Below are positions 27,622-35,613 of a stretch of DNA of 64,000 bases, piece by piece. Below the pieces are notes generated by a model. The model was not told the origin of the DNA. It made no database searches and was given only the letters and a program-made list of their open reading frames with translations. The stretch is from Gracilimonas mengyeensis. Lineage in GTDB: Bacteria; Bacteroidota; Rhodothermia; Balneolales; Balneolaceae. The DNA lies in NCBI RefSeq assembly GCF_900182705.1, contig NZ_FXTP01000001.1:310001-374000 (forward strand), read 5' to 3'. Every line of letters begins with the position of its first letter. The first letter of the stretch is position 1. The translations under genes were made by a program, and so were the position numbers.

Positions 27622-27659
27622 TGAATGTTAAATGTAACAGAGCACACATTTAACATTCA
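27622..27659. repeat. Perfect 14-bp inverted repeat in the sufB-sufC gap
   Basis: TGAATGTTAAATGT (27622-27635) and ACATTTAACATTCA (27646-27659) form a stem with a 10-nt loop. They are flanked by further related words, AATGTTGAATG and CAACATT. The low-complexity TGAATGTTAAATG type is one I recall as common between genes in Bacteroidota-type genomes. There is no T-run, so it is not a typical terminator; it might affect relative sufB/sufC levels. Confidence 0.75.
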
Positions 27660-27724
27660 AAATCTAAAATTCAACATTCCCTGAACAAATTAGACAATCA
27701 AAAAAAGACAAAAAGAACAGAAAC

Positions 27725-28498
27725 GTGTTAGAGATCAAAAACTTACATGCCTCGGTTGAGGGCGAAGACGAACAGATTCTCAAAGGTGTAAACCTCACCA
27801 TCAACAAAGGAGAGATCCATGCGATTATGGGTCCAAACGGAAGTGGTAAAAGTACGCTGGCCAAAGTAGTATCCGGCCATCCGGAATATGAGGTTACCGA
27901 AGGAGAGATCCTTTTTGAAGGCGAAGATGTAACCGAATTAGACGCCGATGAAAGAGCTCACCTTGGAATGTTCCTTGCTTTCCAATATCCCATTGAAGTT
28001 CCCGGAATCACCAATCGTACATTGTTGCGCGAGTCTTATAATACCATCGCTCGCGAAAATGACCGTGAAGAACTGGACCCGCTCGAATTTGACGATTATT
28101 TGAAAGAGCGTCTTGAAGTGATTGACATGAAAGACGAATTCCTCGAGCGTAGTATCAACACTGGTTTTTCCGGTGGTGAGAAGAAGAAGAACGAGGTATT
28201 CCAGATGGCCGTGCTGAATCCTAAGCTGGCTTTCATGGATGAGACCGACTCCGGATTGGATATTGATGCCCTGAAAATTGTTTCTGATGGCATCAACAAA
28301 ATTGCCGGCCCGGAAAATGCCATTGTGCTTATTACGCACTATCAGCGTTTGCTCAACTACATCACTCCAGATTATGTACATGTGATGATGAATGGTAAGA
28401 TTGTAAAATCTGCCGGCAAAGAGCTGGCTCTTGAACTTGAAGATCAGGGCTACGAGCAATTGGAAAAAGAATTTTCTGTAAACGGAGAGGCTCAGTAA
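27725..28498 (+). CDS. sufC: Fe-S cluster assembly ATPase SufC
   Basis: The 257-residue ABC ATPase powers the SufBCD scaffold. Walker A is GPNGSGKS, the signature loop FSGGEKKKNE is the SufC form, and Walker B with the SufC-specific DETDSGLD follows. The start is GTG (GTGTTAGAGATC). The stop overlaps the sufD ATG (TAATG), so the two are coupled. Confidence 0.98.
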   Translation: MLEIKNLHASVEGEDEQILKGVNLTINKGEIHAIMGPNGSGKSTLAKVVSGHPEYEVTEGEILFEGEDVTELDADERAHLGMFLAFQYPIEVPGITNRTLLRESYNTIARENDREELDPLEFDDYLKERLEVIDMKDEFLERSINTGFSGGEKKKNEVFQMAVLNPKLAFMDETDSGLDIDALKIVSDGINKIAGPENAIVLITHYQRLLNYITPDYVHVMMNGKIVKSAGKELALELEDQGYEQLEKEFSVNGEAQ

Positions 28499-29838
28499 TG
28501 AGTGTAGCAGTTAAAGAAAAAGAAACCATATTGAATTTTTTGGACGGCGATTTCGGGACGGTATCCAACATTCCGACGATCGCTGGAGTGAATGAGAAAG
28601 GAGCCGGAAATATTTCCGAATTTCCTTTTCCTAAAAAAAAGGATGAAGATTGGAGATTTACCGATCTGAGATCCATCAGTCGCAACCATTTTGTGCCGGT
28701 AGCAGATGCCGGGGCAGAGCCAGTGGGAGACATTAGCAAGCATTATCTGCCGGAGGCAAAAAATAGCCGGCTGGTATTTGTGAATGGCGAATTTAATACC
28801 GAGTTGTCCTCCACCGAAGATATTCCTGAAGAGGTAATTGTGGGTAATATGGCGGCTTATGGAGACAACGAGATCCTCCAAAAGCACTTGGGTAAATACA
28901 CCAATTATGACCAGGATCAGGACGTTTTTGCTGCATTGAACGATGCGAATTTCAAAGACGGCACCTTTATCTATGTACCTAAGGAAACAAAGGTAGAAGC
29001 GCCGATTCACATCCTGAACATCTTCACCGATGCTCAAAAAGCTTTTTATGCCACTCCGCGTGTGTTGTTTGTTGGGGAAGCGTACTCCAAAGCTACCATC
29101 GTGGAAGAGCACATCGCATTAGTTGAAAACGAGTACCTGAACGTGACGGTAAACGAATTCAAATTATTTGAAGGCGCGCACGTTCACCATGCCCGTATTC
29201 AGCGCGACAGCAAGAAGGCGAACCATATTTCCCGTCCGCTTGCCCATTTGGACAAATACGCTGAATATCATTCCTACACTATTTGTCTTGGAGCCAAGTT
29301 GTTCCGCAACGATCCGAGGGTAGTGCAGAATGATGAAGAAGTAGATTTCACCATTGATGGTTTAGTGCTGATTGATGGCGAACAAATCGCTGATACGCAT
29401 TCGGCTATTGATCACCGACACTGGCATGCGAAAAGTCACCAGCTTCACAAAGTGGTAGTGAATGACAATGCGCACTCCATCTTCAACGGTAAGATTTTTG
29501 TACGGGAAGATTCCCAGAAAATTGACTCTTTCCAGGAAAACAGAAACTTGTTGCTTTCTGAAAACGGTACGGTGAATACAAAGCCACAGCTTGAGATTTT
29601 CTCTGATGATGTGCTTTGTTCACACGGTGCCACCATTGGTCACTTGAATGAAGATGAGGTATTTTACCTGCACAGTCGTGGGTTGACCAAAAAGAAAGCG
29701 CGTGAACTACTGGTTTATGCTTTTACGCTCGAAAGTATCGAGACGATGGAAGTTGAATCAGTACACAAGTTATTGCTGGAAGAAGTTGTTAAGTATACCT
29801 CTCGCGACGAAGAATTTGTTGCGGTTGGTAAAGATTAG
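28498..29838 (+). CDS. sufD: Fe-S cluster assembly protein SufD
   Basis: The 446-residue protein is the partner of SufB in the SufBC2D complex. It has the SufD-type N-terminus with KKDEDWRFTDLRSI, and a C-terminal beta-helix region ending in CSHGATIGHLNEDEVFYLHSRGL, where the conserved SufD histidine sits. Length is usual. The start overlaps sufC. A repeat-filled gap of 341 bp separates it from sufS. Confidence 0.97.
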   Translation: MSVAVKEKETILNFLDGDFGTVSNIPTIAGVNEKGAGNISEFPFPKKKDEDWRFTDLRSISRNHFVPVADAGAEPVGDISKHYLPEAKNSRLVFVNGEFNTELSSTEDIPEEVIVGNMAAYGDNEILQKHLGKYTNYDQDQDVFAALNDANFKDGTFIYVPKETKVEAPIHILNIFTDAQKAFYATPRVLFVGEAYSKATIVEEHIALVENEYLNVTVNEFKLFEGAHVHHARIQRDSKKANHISRPLAHLDKYAEYHSYTICLGAKLFRNDPRVVQNDEEVDFTIDGLVLIDGEQIADTHSAIDHRHWHAKSHQLHKVVVNDNAHSIFNGKIFVREDSQKIDSFQENRNLLLSENGTVNTKPQLEIFSDDVLCSHGATIGHLNEDEVFYLHSRGLTKKKARELLVYAFTLESIETMEVESVHKLLLEEVVKYTSRDEEFVAVGKD

Positions 29839-29909
29839 CAAACATTACTTCCGCTACTACGCAGAACGTACGTAGCGAGTTTGTTTGAAGAAATTCCATT
29901 AATTGCACT

Positions 29910-29934
29910 CGCTCCTGCGCTCTGCGTCGGAGCG
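29910..29934. repeat. Palindromic repeat with CGC-TCT-GCG core
   Basis: CGCTCC and GGAGCG arms enclose the same core as the repeat at 10799-10823. The arm sequences differ between the two copies but remain complementary, which favours a folded RNA or DNA hairpin over a conserved primary sequence. Confidence 0.75.
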
Positions 29935-29973
29935 ATGTGTGATTTCTGACAGCGTTGAATTATTGTTTAATGA

Positions 29974-30122
29974 AGTCCTCCCTTGAGGGAGGTGCCCGAT
30001 TGAACGAATGTGAAGTCTGGCGGAGGGTGTAAGCCAAGGATCATATTGCAGGCATAAACCAAAATATTCCTTGGCACTAACACCTCTCCCGGCTAAAGCC
30101 GTACTCTCCTCAAGGAGAGACT
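29974..30122. repeat. About 149-bp imperfect inverted repeat unit
   Basis: AGTCCTCCCTTGAGGGAGGT at the left edge and the reverse complement of the right edge (AGTCTCTCCTTGAGGAGAGT) match at most positions. The inner words GGGTGTAAGCCAAGGA and the complement of TCCTTGGCACTAACACC also pair. This is a MITE/REP-like unit of a type I recall as frequent in Bacteroidota-type genomes. Confidence 0.75.
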
Positions 30123-30179
30123 ATTCCGAGACTAGATAAGTTTCGAGATTGATACCTAAACACTTGATATTCTATTATC

Positions 30180-31427
30180 ATGCAAGAAACCCTGAATACA
30201 GAGAATAAAACCAATATCAATTGGGAAGCCAACCGGGCACAATTTCCTGTGCTACAGCGGGAAGTGAACGGCCAGCCTTTGGTCTATCTGGATAATGGGG
30301 CTTCCAGCCAGATGCCTCAGCGGGTCATTGATCGAATCAATGCATATCACGCTAACGAGCACTCTAATGTGCACCGTGGCATTCATTCTTTAAGCCAGTA
30401 CGCTACGGATGCCTATGAACTGGCTCGTAAGCGGGTTCAAAAGTTCATCAATGCGCGGTATGAAGAAGAGATTATTTACACTACCGGCACAACGGATTCC
30501 ATCAACCTGGTAGCCCAGAGTTATGGCCGGAAACACTTCAAAGAGGGGGATGAAATTCTGCTTACGGCTATGGAGCATCACGCCAATATTGTTCCCTGGC
30601 AAATGGTGGCAGAGCTGACTGGAGCAACGATTAAAGTGATCCCTATGACGGACGAAGGGGAGTTGTTGATGGATGAGTTCCATGCTTTGCTTTCTAACAA
30701 AACCAAGATGGTGGCCGTTGTTCACGTTTCCAACGCGTTGGGAACCATCAATCCGGTAGAAGAGATTATTGAAGCGTCGCACGCTAAGGATATTCCGGTT
30801 TTGGTAGATGGCGCCCAGGCAACCCCGCATTCTGTAATTGATGTTCAGGAACTTGACGCTGACTTTTATGCTTTTTCGGCTCATAAAATGTGTGGTCCTA
30901 CAGGCTTCGGCATTTTATATGGTAAAAAGGAATTGCTGAATGAGATGCCTCCATATCGTGGGGGAGGAGATATGATCGACAAGGTGACATTCGAGAAAAC
31001 CACTTGGAATGATCTTCCTCACAAGTTTGAAGCGGGAACCCCACCGATTTCGGCCGGGGTGGGTTTTGCAGAAACCATTGCTTTTTTGGATGAAATAGGC
31101 ATGGAGAACATTGCCGCTCGCGAACAAGAGTTACTGGATTATGCAACGGAGAAATTGAACGAGATCGACGGATTACGAATTGTGGGAACGGCCCGCAATA
31201 AAGCTTCGGTGATTTCATTTTTATTAGAGGGCATTCACCCAACCGATGCGGGCACTATCCTGGACCAGAAAGGGATAGCGGTACGAACGGGGCATCATTG
31301 CACGCAACCCATTATGGACCGGTTTAAAATCCCCGGTACCGCCCGTGCTTCCATATCTTTCTACAACAATGAAGAAGATATTGACCGTTTGGCTGAAGGA
31401 ATTAAATACGTAAAAGAATTTTTTTGA
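30180..31427 (+). CDS. sufS: Cysteine desulfurase SufS
   Basis: The 415-residue class V PLP aminotransferase-like enzyme (EC 2.8.1.7) supplies persulfide sulfur for Fe-S assembly. VYLDNGASSQMPQRVIDR, the HRGIHSLSQYAT block, the pyridoxal lysine in AFSAHKMCGPTG (K236) and the active-site cysteine in RTGHHCTQPIM (C374) fit the SufS/group II class. Length is normal. It is followed after 18 bases by the Nfu-type gene. No sufE/sufU sulfur acceptor was seen in the window. Confidence 0.97.
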   Translation: MQETLNTENKTNINWEANRAQFPVLQREVNGQPLVYLDNGASSQMPQRVIDRINAYHANEHSNVHRGIHSLSQYATDAYELARKRVQKFINARYEEEIIYTTGTTDSINLVAQSYGRKHFKEGDEILLTAMEHHANIVPWQMVAELTGATIKVIPMTDEGELLMDEFHALLSNKTKMVAVVHVSNALGTINPVEEIIEASHAKDIPVLVDGAQATPHSVIDVQELDADFYAFSAHKMCGPTGFGILYGKKELLNEMPPYRGGGDMIDKVTFEKTTWNDLPHKFEAGTPPISAGVGFAETIAFLDEIGMENIAAREQELLDYATEKLNEIDGLRIVGTARNKASVISFLLEGIHPTDAGTILDQKGIAVRTGHHCTQPIMDRFKIPGTARASISFYNNEEDIDRLAEGIKYVKEFF

Positions 31428-31445
31428 TAATAAAGGAGAACTGAA

Positions 31446-31997
31446 ATGGCTAAAATTAAAGAAATAGAACGCACCCCAAACCCAGATGCTATGCGCTTTG
31501 TGCTGGCTGAACCACTGACTAACGGAACTACGCGTTCCTTTGAAAGTGCTGCTGAAGCCGAAGGCGATGAGCTGGCGTCTGCATTATTTGACGTAGATAA
31601 CGTAATCAACGTGTACTACGTGGATAAATATGTAACGGTAACGCAAGACGGTAAAGCTGTTTGGTCGGAATTACTCCGTAAACTGGCTCCGCCTATTCGC
31701 GAAGCTCAACCGCTTACCATGGAAGAGGACGATACCGATGTACACCTGAGTAAAGAAGTACAGGGTTCGGACGATCCCCGTTTGCAACAAATTACCCAAA
31801 TGCTGGACGAGCAAGTACGTCCTTACCTGCTGGCTGACGGCGGTGGATTGAAAGTGCTTGGTCTGGAAGAAAATCGACTGAAAGTACACTACCAGGGAGC
31901 TTGCGGAACGTGCCCAACGGCTACAACCGGAACGCTGTACGCCATCGAAAGCATGGTGAAGCGCATCGATCCTAAAATTCAGGTAGTATCAGTATAA
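31446..31997 (+). CDS. NfuA-like Fe-S scaffold/carrier (Nfu_N + NifU domains)
   Basis: The 183-residue protein has an N-terminal Nfu_N domain (RTPNPDAMRFVLAEPL). Its C-terminal NifU-like domain has the cluster-binding C153-x2-C156 in GACGTCPTATTG. Such proteins carry assembled Fe-S clusters to targets. It is preceded by AAGGAG six bases before its ATG and followed after 18 bases by a SufA-type carrier, making a sufS-nfu-sufA unit. Confidence 0.93.
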   Translation: MAKIKEIERTPNPDAMRFVLAEPLTNGTTRSFESAAEAEGDELASALFDVDNVINVYYVDKYVTVTQDGKAVWSELLRKLAPPIREAQPLTMEEDDTDVHLSKEVQGSDDPRLQQITQMLDEQVRPYLLADGGGLKVLGLEENRLKVHYQGACGTCPTATTGTLYAIESMVKRIDPKIQVVSV

Positions 31998-32015
31998 TTC
32001 ATTTGGAGCAGTATC

Positions 32016-32354
32016 ATGGATGAACTTTCCATTACAGAACGAGCTACGGAACGCATCAATTTAATCCGCAAAGAACAAAATGTGCCGGATGATGCATTTC
32101 TCCGGGTAGGAGTTGTGAGCGGTGGATGTTCGGGGTTAACCTACGACCTTGAATTTAATTCTGATGTACAGCCCGAGGAGAACGATAAAATCTTTGATGT
32201 CGACGGATTGAAGGTCTTAGTTGACATGAGAAGCTTTCTTTATCTGGCGGGAACTGAGCTCGATTATACGGAAGGATTAGAAGGGCAGGGGTTCCACTTT
32301 AAGAATCCCAACGCCACCCGTACGTGCTCCTGCGGAGAATCCTTTTCCATATAA
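32016..32354 (+). CDS. A-type Fe-S carrier (SufA/IscA/ErpA family)
   Basis: The 112-residue HesB-fold protein has the three conserved cysteines: C38 in SGGCSGLTYDL, and C104 and C106 in the C-terminal RTCSCGESF. A-type carriers deliver 2Fe-2S or 4Fe-4S clusters to apo-proteins. Which paralogue (SufA, ErpA) it corresponds to cannot be fixed from sequence alone; location in the suf cluster suggests SufA. Confidence 0.94.
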   Translation: MDELSITERATERINLIRKEQNVPDDAFLRVGVVSGGCSGLTYDLEFNSDVQPEENDKIFDVDGLKVLVDMRSFLYLAGTELDYTEGLEGQGFHFKNPNATRTCSCGESFSI

Positions 32355-32369
32355 GTTTCATTTTATAAT

Positions 32370-32438
32370 TGTCATTCTGAGCCTTAGCTAAGAATCTTTT
32401 TGAATAAACGAGATCCTTCGCTATCGCTCAGGATGACA
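32370..32438. repeat. 69-bp imperfect inverted repeat (TGTCATTCTGAG type)
   Basis: Positions 32370-32397 and the complement of 32411-32438 match at 23 of 28, both beginning TGTCAT(T/C)CTGAGC. This is a short palindromic unit I recall as very widespread in bacterial intergenic DNA. It fills the gap between the A-type carrier and DUF2480. Confidence 0.85.
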
Positions 32439-32451
32439 TATCAAAACGGTT

Positions 32452-32961
32452 ATGTCTGAAGATACGATTGTCAATAAAGTACAGCAGAATACGAAGCTCG
32501 TCACGATAGATCTGCAGAAATTCCATGATGCTACGCCTATTGAAGAGCTGGATATCAAGCAGTTTCTGTTTCAGGAATTACTGCTGAAGGAGAAAGATTT
32601 TCGTCAGCAGATTAAAGATTTTGACTGGTCCCAGTTTGAAGGGAAATACCTATGCGTGTACTGCAGCACGGATGCCATCATCGCTCCATGGGCATGGATG
32701 TTGATTACGGCTCAAGCTTCAAAATACGCCAAAGAAGTGTTTAAGGGACGCAAAGATGCCTTTCAATACCAACTCTACCAACGTGCCCTTGATGATGTAG
32801 ACTGGGATCAGTACCAGGATAAGTTTGTGCTGTTAAAAGGATGCGGCGACGTGCACGTGCCGGATTCCATTTATCTGCACGCCACCAATAAACTCATGAA
32901 ACGGGCTAAGAAAATTATGTACGGGGAAGCTTGTTCTAATGTGCCGGTTTGGCGGGGTTAA
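32452..32961 (+). CDS. DUF2480 family protein
   Basis: The 169-residue soluble protein begins DTIVNKVQQNTKLVTIDLQ and contains WAWMLITAQASKYA and LLKGCGDVHVPDSIYLHAT, which I recognise as the DUF2480 family common in Bacteroidota near suf genes. Three cysteines (YLCVYCS, LKGCGD) and GEACSNVPVW near the end could bind metal or matter in Fe-S biology, but no function is known to me. It lies directly after the suf genes, separated only by a repeat. Confidence 0.85.
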   Translation: MSEDTIVNKVQQNTKLVTIDLQKFHDATPIEELDIKQFLFQELLLKEKDFRQQIKDFDWSQFEGKYLCVYCSTDAIIAPWAWMLITAQASKYAKEVFKGRKDAFQYQLYQRALDDVDWDQYQDKFVLLKGCGDVHVPDSIYLHATNKLMKRAKKIMYGEACSNVPVWRG

Positions 32962-33057
32962 GGGATCACAGATTTGTGGGATGAATGGATTTAGGGATTA
33001 ATTTCTGTTGGGTTAAAATTCAGGTAATCCTATTATCATTAAAATATTGGTTTTAAA

Positions 33058-33336
33058 CTATTTGCTTATCAAGGGATACTTCTCTGGATTTTTGATGGAA
33101 TCAAGGTGTAGATCTACATCCAAGTCCGGCCAGTAGAAGTGATCCTGGGAAGGATTCTCTACATTTAGCACTTCCTTTATATTTGCCTTTTCAAACCATG
33201 GAAACTGATCAAAGGGTAAGAAATATTCTTTAGAGTCGTAAAAAAGCCAAATTCCATGAGATGAGATATTTGTTATCTCTGTTTTAGCTTCTGAAATGGT
33301 TGTTCCAGCTTTCTCTGATTTCATTTTCATGCTCAT
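33058..33336 (-). CDS. DUF2442 family protein
   Basis: The 92-residue protein contains GIWLFYDSKEYFLPFDQFPWFEKANIKEV and FYWPDLDVDLHLDSI, matching the DUF2442 pattern (a strand with L.F.D G.E..LP...FPWF, then W......DI.L). Its start overlaps the end of the upstream DUF4160 gene by about 50 bases on the same strand. DUF4160-DUF2442 pairs are widely distributed and often sit near mobile or toxin-antitoxin genes. Function is not established to my knowledge. Confidence 0.85.
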   Translation of the reverse strand: MSMKMKSEKAGTTISEAKTEITNISSHGIWLFYDSKEYFLPFDQFPWFEKANIKEVLNVENPSQDHFYWPDLDVDLHLDSIKNPEKYPLISK

Positions 33337-33523
33337 TTACTTGTTCAAGGATTTCTTTTAGCTGCTTTGAATTTAATCCATAAGAAGTCTCAATTTCTAT
33401 TTGTGGCTCAATCCATATTTTAGCCTCACCTTCAGCATGAATTACATGGATATGAATTCTATCTTCTTCTCTTGAAAAGAAAAAGAATCTATATCCTTTG
33501 AATCTGAATACTGTTGGGCTCAT
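33284..33523 (-). CDS. DUF4160 family protein
   Basis: The 79-residue protein starts MSPTVFRFKGYRFFFFSRE. It carries the family hallmark, histidine-containing RIHIHVIHAEGEAKIWI, followed by a helix ending in WNNHF. It forms an overlapping pair with the DUF2442 gene. Both are opposite in strand to every neighbour from the suf genes to fni, which suggests an inserted two-gene cassette. Confidence 0.88.
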   Translation of the reverse strand: MSPTVFRFKGYRFFFFSREEDRIHIHVIHAEGEAKIWIEPQIEIETSYGLNSKQLKEILEQVNEHENEIRESWNNHFRS

Positions 33524-33560
33524 ATTTTCAATCTAACTTCAAAATACTAACGAATCAAGC

Positions 33561-34283
33561 ATGCACATATTAATCACCGGCACCTCACGCGGCATTGGCC
33601 ACTCCATTTGTGAATTGTTATTGGAAAAAGGCCATTCAGTCACCGGTACTTCCAGATCTTCCAATACACCATTTCCCAATAACCAACATTACACACATCT
33701 AAAATGTGATTTGGCTATAGAAGAGGAGGTTGAAAACCTCAAGGGAGTTTTCCATGGAGAGAATATTCCTGAAGTACTCATCAACAACGCCGGGATGTTT
33801 GAAGAAGCGCAGTTTGATATCTCCGATGAAGACTGGCTCGAAAATTGGGATAAAACCTTACAGGTGAATCTCCGATCGGCGGCCTTACTTTCCAAGTGGG
33901 CGTTGAATACCTGGACCAAGGCTGACATTGAAGGAAGACTTATCAATATTTCATCAAGGGCGGGCTATCGGGGAGATACGGGCGAATATGCCAGTTATGC
34001 CGCCAGCAAAGGAGGGATGGTAGCTTTCACCAAAAGCATCGCCCGCAGTTTTGGCAAGCACGGTATCACGGCTTACACCATTGCTCCCGGTTTTGTAGAT
34101 ACCGATATGGCGCAGGGTTCCATAGAAGTGTACGGATCTGATTATCTAACCAAAGACCTGGCGCTAGATTCCATTGCCCCACCCGGACAAATTGCTGAAA
34201 TTACTCTGCTATTGGCAGAAGGCAAACTCACCCACGCCACCGGCCAAACCTTTCACGTGAATTCGGGCAGCTACCTGATCTGA
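33561..34283 (+). CDS. Short-chain dehydrogenase/reductase
   Basis: The 240-residue Rossmann oxidoreductase has the glycine-rich TGTSRGIG, NNAGM, the catalytic serine strand INISSRAGYRG and the YxxxK pair in YASYAASKGG. The layout is a classical SDR (FabG-like). Substrate is unknown; 3-oxoacyl or sugar-alcohol substrates are both possible. It starts 37 bases after the divergent DUF4160 gene. Confidence 0.92.
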   Translation: MHILITGTSRGIGHSICELLLEKGHSVTGTSRSSNTPFPNNQHYTHLKCDLAIEEEVENLKGVFHGENIPEVLINNAGMFEEAQFDISDEDWLENWDKTLQVNLRSAALLSKWALNTWTKADIEGRLINISSRAGYRGDTGEYASYAASKGGMVAFTKSIARSFGKHGITAYTIAPGFVDTDMAQGSIEVYGSDYLTKDLALDSIAPPGQIAEITLLLAEGKLTHATGQTFHVNSGSYLI

Positions 34284-34357
34284 TTTTAAATTGAATGTTT
34301 GGGCTTATCACACATGACCAAAATATGTAATAAAATAAGACCTGTTTATACATTTAG

Positions 34358-34377
34358 ATCCCTGCCTGCGCAGGGAT
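34358..34377. repeat. Short palindrome ATCCCTGC-CTGC-GCAGGGAT
   Basis: The 8-bp arms are perfect. The reverse strand reads through as VIPAQAGI, the translation typical of a widespread bacterial REP-type repeat. It lies between the SDR and fni genes. Confidence 0.75.
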
Positions 34378-34479
34378 GACGCGTTTGAAAGAAACGAGCC
34401 AAAAAATCTGCGAAATCCAAAAATCCAACAAATCTGTGTTCCCATTTTGTCTTTTCCCGATTAAGTCGCAATTTCCGGC

Positions 34480-35502
34480 ATGACAGACATCAGAGACCGA
34501 AAAAAAGACCACGTAGAGCTTACCACCGACGAAGCCACGCAATACCAGCAATCCTCGGGATTTGATCAATTCCGGTTTATCCATAACGCGCTTCCAGAGG
34601 TTAACTTCGGGGAGATATCTACTGAAGCTTCTTTTTTAGGACGAACCTTTGATTTTCCATTTTTTATTTCATCGATGACGGGAGGGTATGCAGAAGCTGG
34701 TCCTGTTAACGCAATTATTGCTGAATTTTGTGAGGCTGAGAATTTGCCTTTTGGAGTGGGAAGTCAGCGTGCCATGCTGGAAGATGAAAGTCTCACCGAG
34801 ACCTTTTCAATAGTTCGAAAGAAAGCGCCTAATGCATTTATCTGTTCTAATATTGGCGGGGCTCAGCTTTTTGGCGGACTTGAATCAAAGAAACTGCGGT
34901 TGTTGGTAGATTCCATAGAAGCCAATGCGGTAATCGTTCATCTGAATCCGCTTCAGGAACTCATGCAGCCGGAAGGCGATCGTAATTTTAAAGGGATTTT
35001 AGACGGCATTGAACAGCTGGTACAACAAACTGAACTGCCTGTAATTGTAAAAGAAACCGGTGCAGGGATTTCTGAACACACTGCAAGACGGTTACTGAAT
35101 GCTGGAGTGGAAGTTATTGATGTAGCCGGGGCAGGAGGGACCAGCTGGGCAAAAGTTGAGAATTCCCGGGCGACAAATACCCAATCCAATCATGATTTTG
35201 ACGAATGGGGACTACCCACCGTCTACTGCATTCGTCAGCTAAGCAAACTCGAATGGGAGCGAAGTTTTGAAATTATAGCATCCGGTGGTATTCGATCTTC
35301 ATTTGATATCGCCAAATCACTTTGTTTAGGTGCTCATTTTGCGGCCACAGCTCAGCCTGTCATCAAATCCATCAAACAAAACGGTTATGACGGATTGGAA
35401 GAATGGTATGGGAAGTGGAAGAAAGATCTGAGGTTGATCATGACGCTTTTGGGATGCCGGACTGTGCAGGAGTTGTCGGAGGCGCATCTTTTGAAAATTT
35501 GA
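34480..35502 (+). CDS. fni: Type 2 isopentenyl-diphosphate delta-isomerase
   Basis: The 340-residue FMN/NADPH-dependent enzyme (EC 5.3.3.2) interconverts IPP and DMAPP. RKKDHVELTT at the N-terminus, FFISSMTGG, VGSQRAMLED, SNIGGAQLFGG and the phosphate loop IASGGIRSSFDIAKSL are typical Fni/IDI-2 motifs. It precedes a polyprenyl synthase that uses the same C5 units, so the two act in sequence in isoprenoid synthesis. Confidence 0.95.
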   Translation: MTDIRDRKKDHVELTTDEATQYQQSSGFDQFRFIHNALPEVNFGEISTEASFLGRTFDFPFFISSMTGGYAEAGPVNAIIAEFCEAENLPFGVGSQRAMLEDESLTETFSIVRKKAPNAFICSNIGGAQLFGGLESKKLRLLVDSIEANAVIVHLNPLQELMQPEGDRNFKGILDGIEQLVQQTELPVIVKETGAGISEHTARRLLNAGVEVIDVAGAGGTSWAKVENSRATNTQSNHDFDEWGLPTVYCIRQLSKLEWERSFEIIASGGIRSSFDIAKSLCLGAHFAATAQPVIKSIKQNGYDGLEEWYGKWKKDLRLIMTLLGCRTVQELSEAHLLKI

Positions 35503-35613
35503 AGTCTTTATTTCAATCTTCTAAGCTGATCAGGAGCTCATATTTAGGCATTATTCAACCCACTCCAAATAAAGCAGAAAAGCTGTCAAAACCCTGTCCT
35601 ATTTTCCTTATCT

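Larger units (their letters stand above)
29839..30179. other. Repeat-filled gap inside the suf cluster
   Basis: The 341 bp between sufD and sufS hold no gene. They contain the palindrome at 29910-29934 and an inverted-repeat unit at 29974-30122. A short ACGTACGT word lies near 29870. Whether sufS is transcribed from sufB or from its own promoter cannot be told. Confidence 0.6.

Noticed and set aside
34354-34584. Minus-strand frame ending VIPAQAGI
   Set aside because: It is the translation of a common palindromic repeat, antisense to the start of fni.
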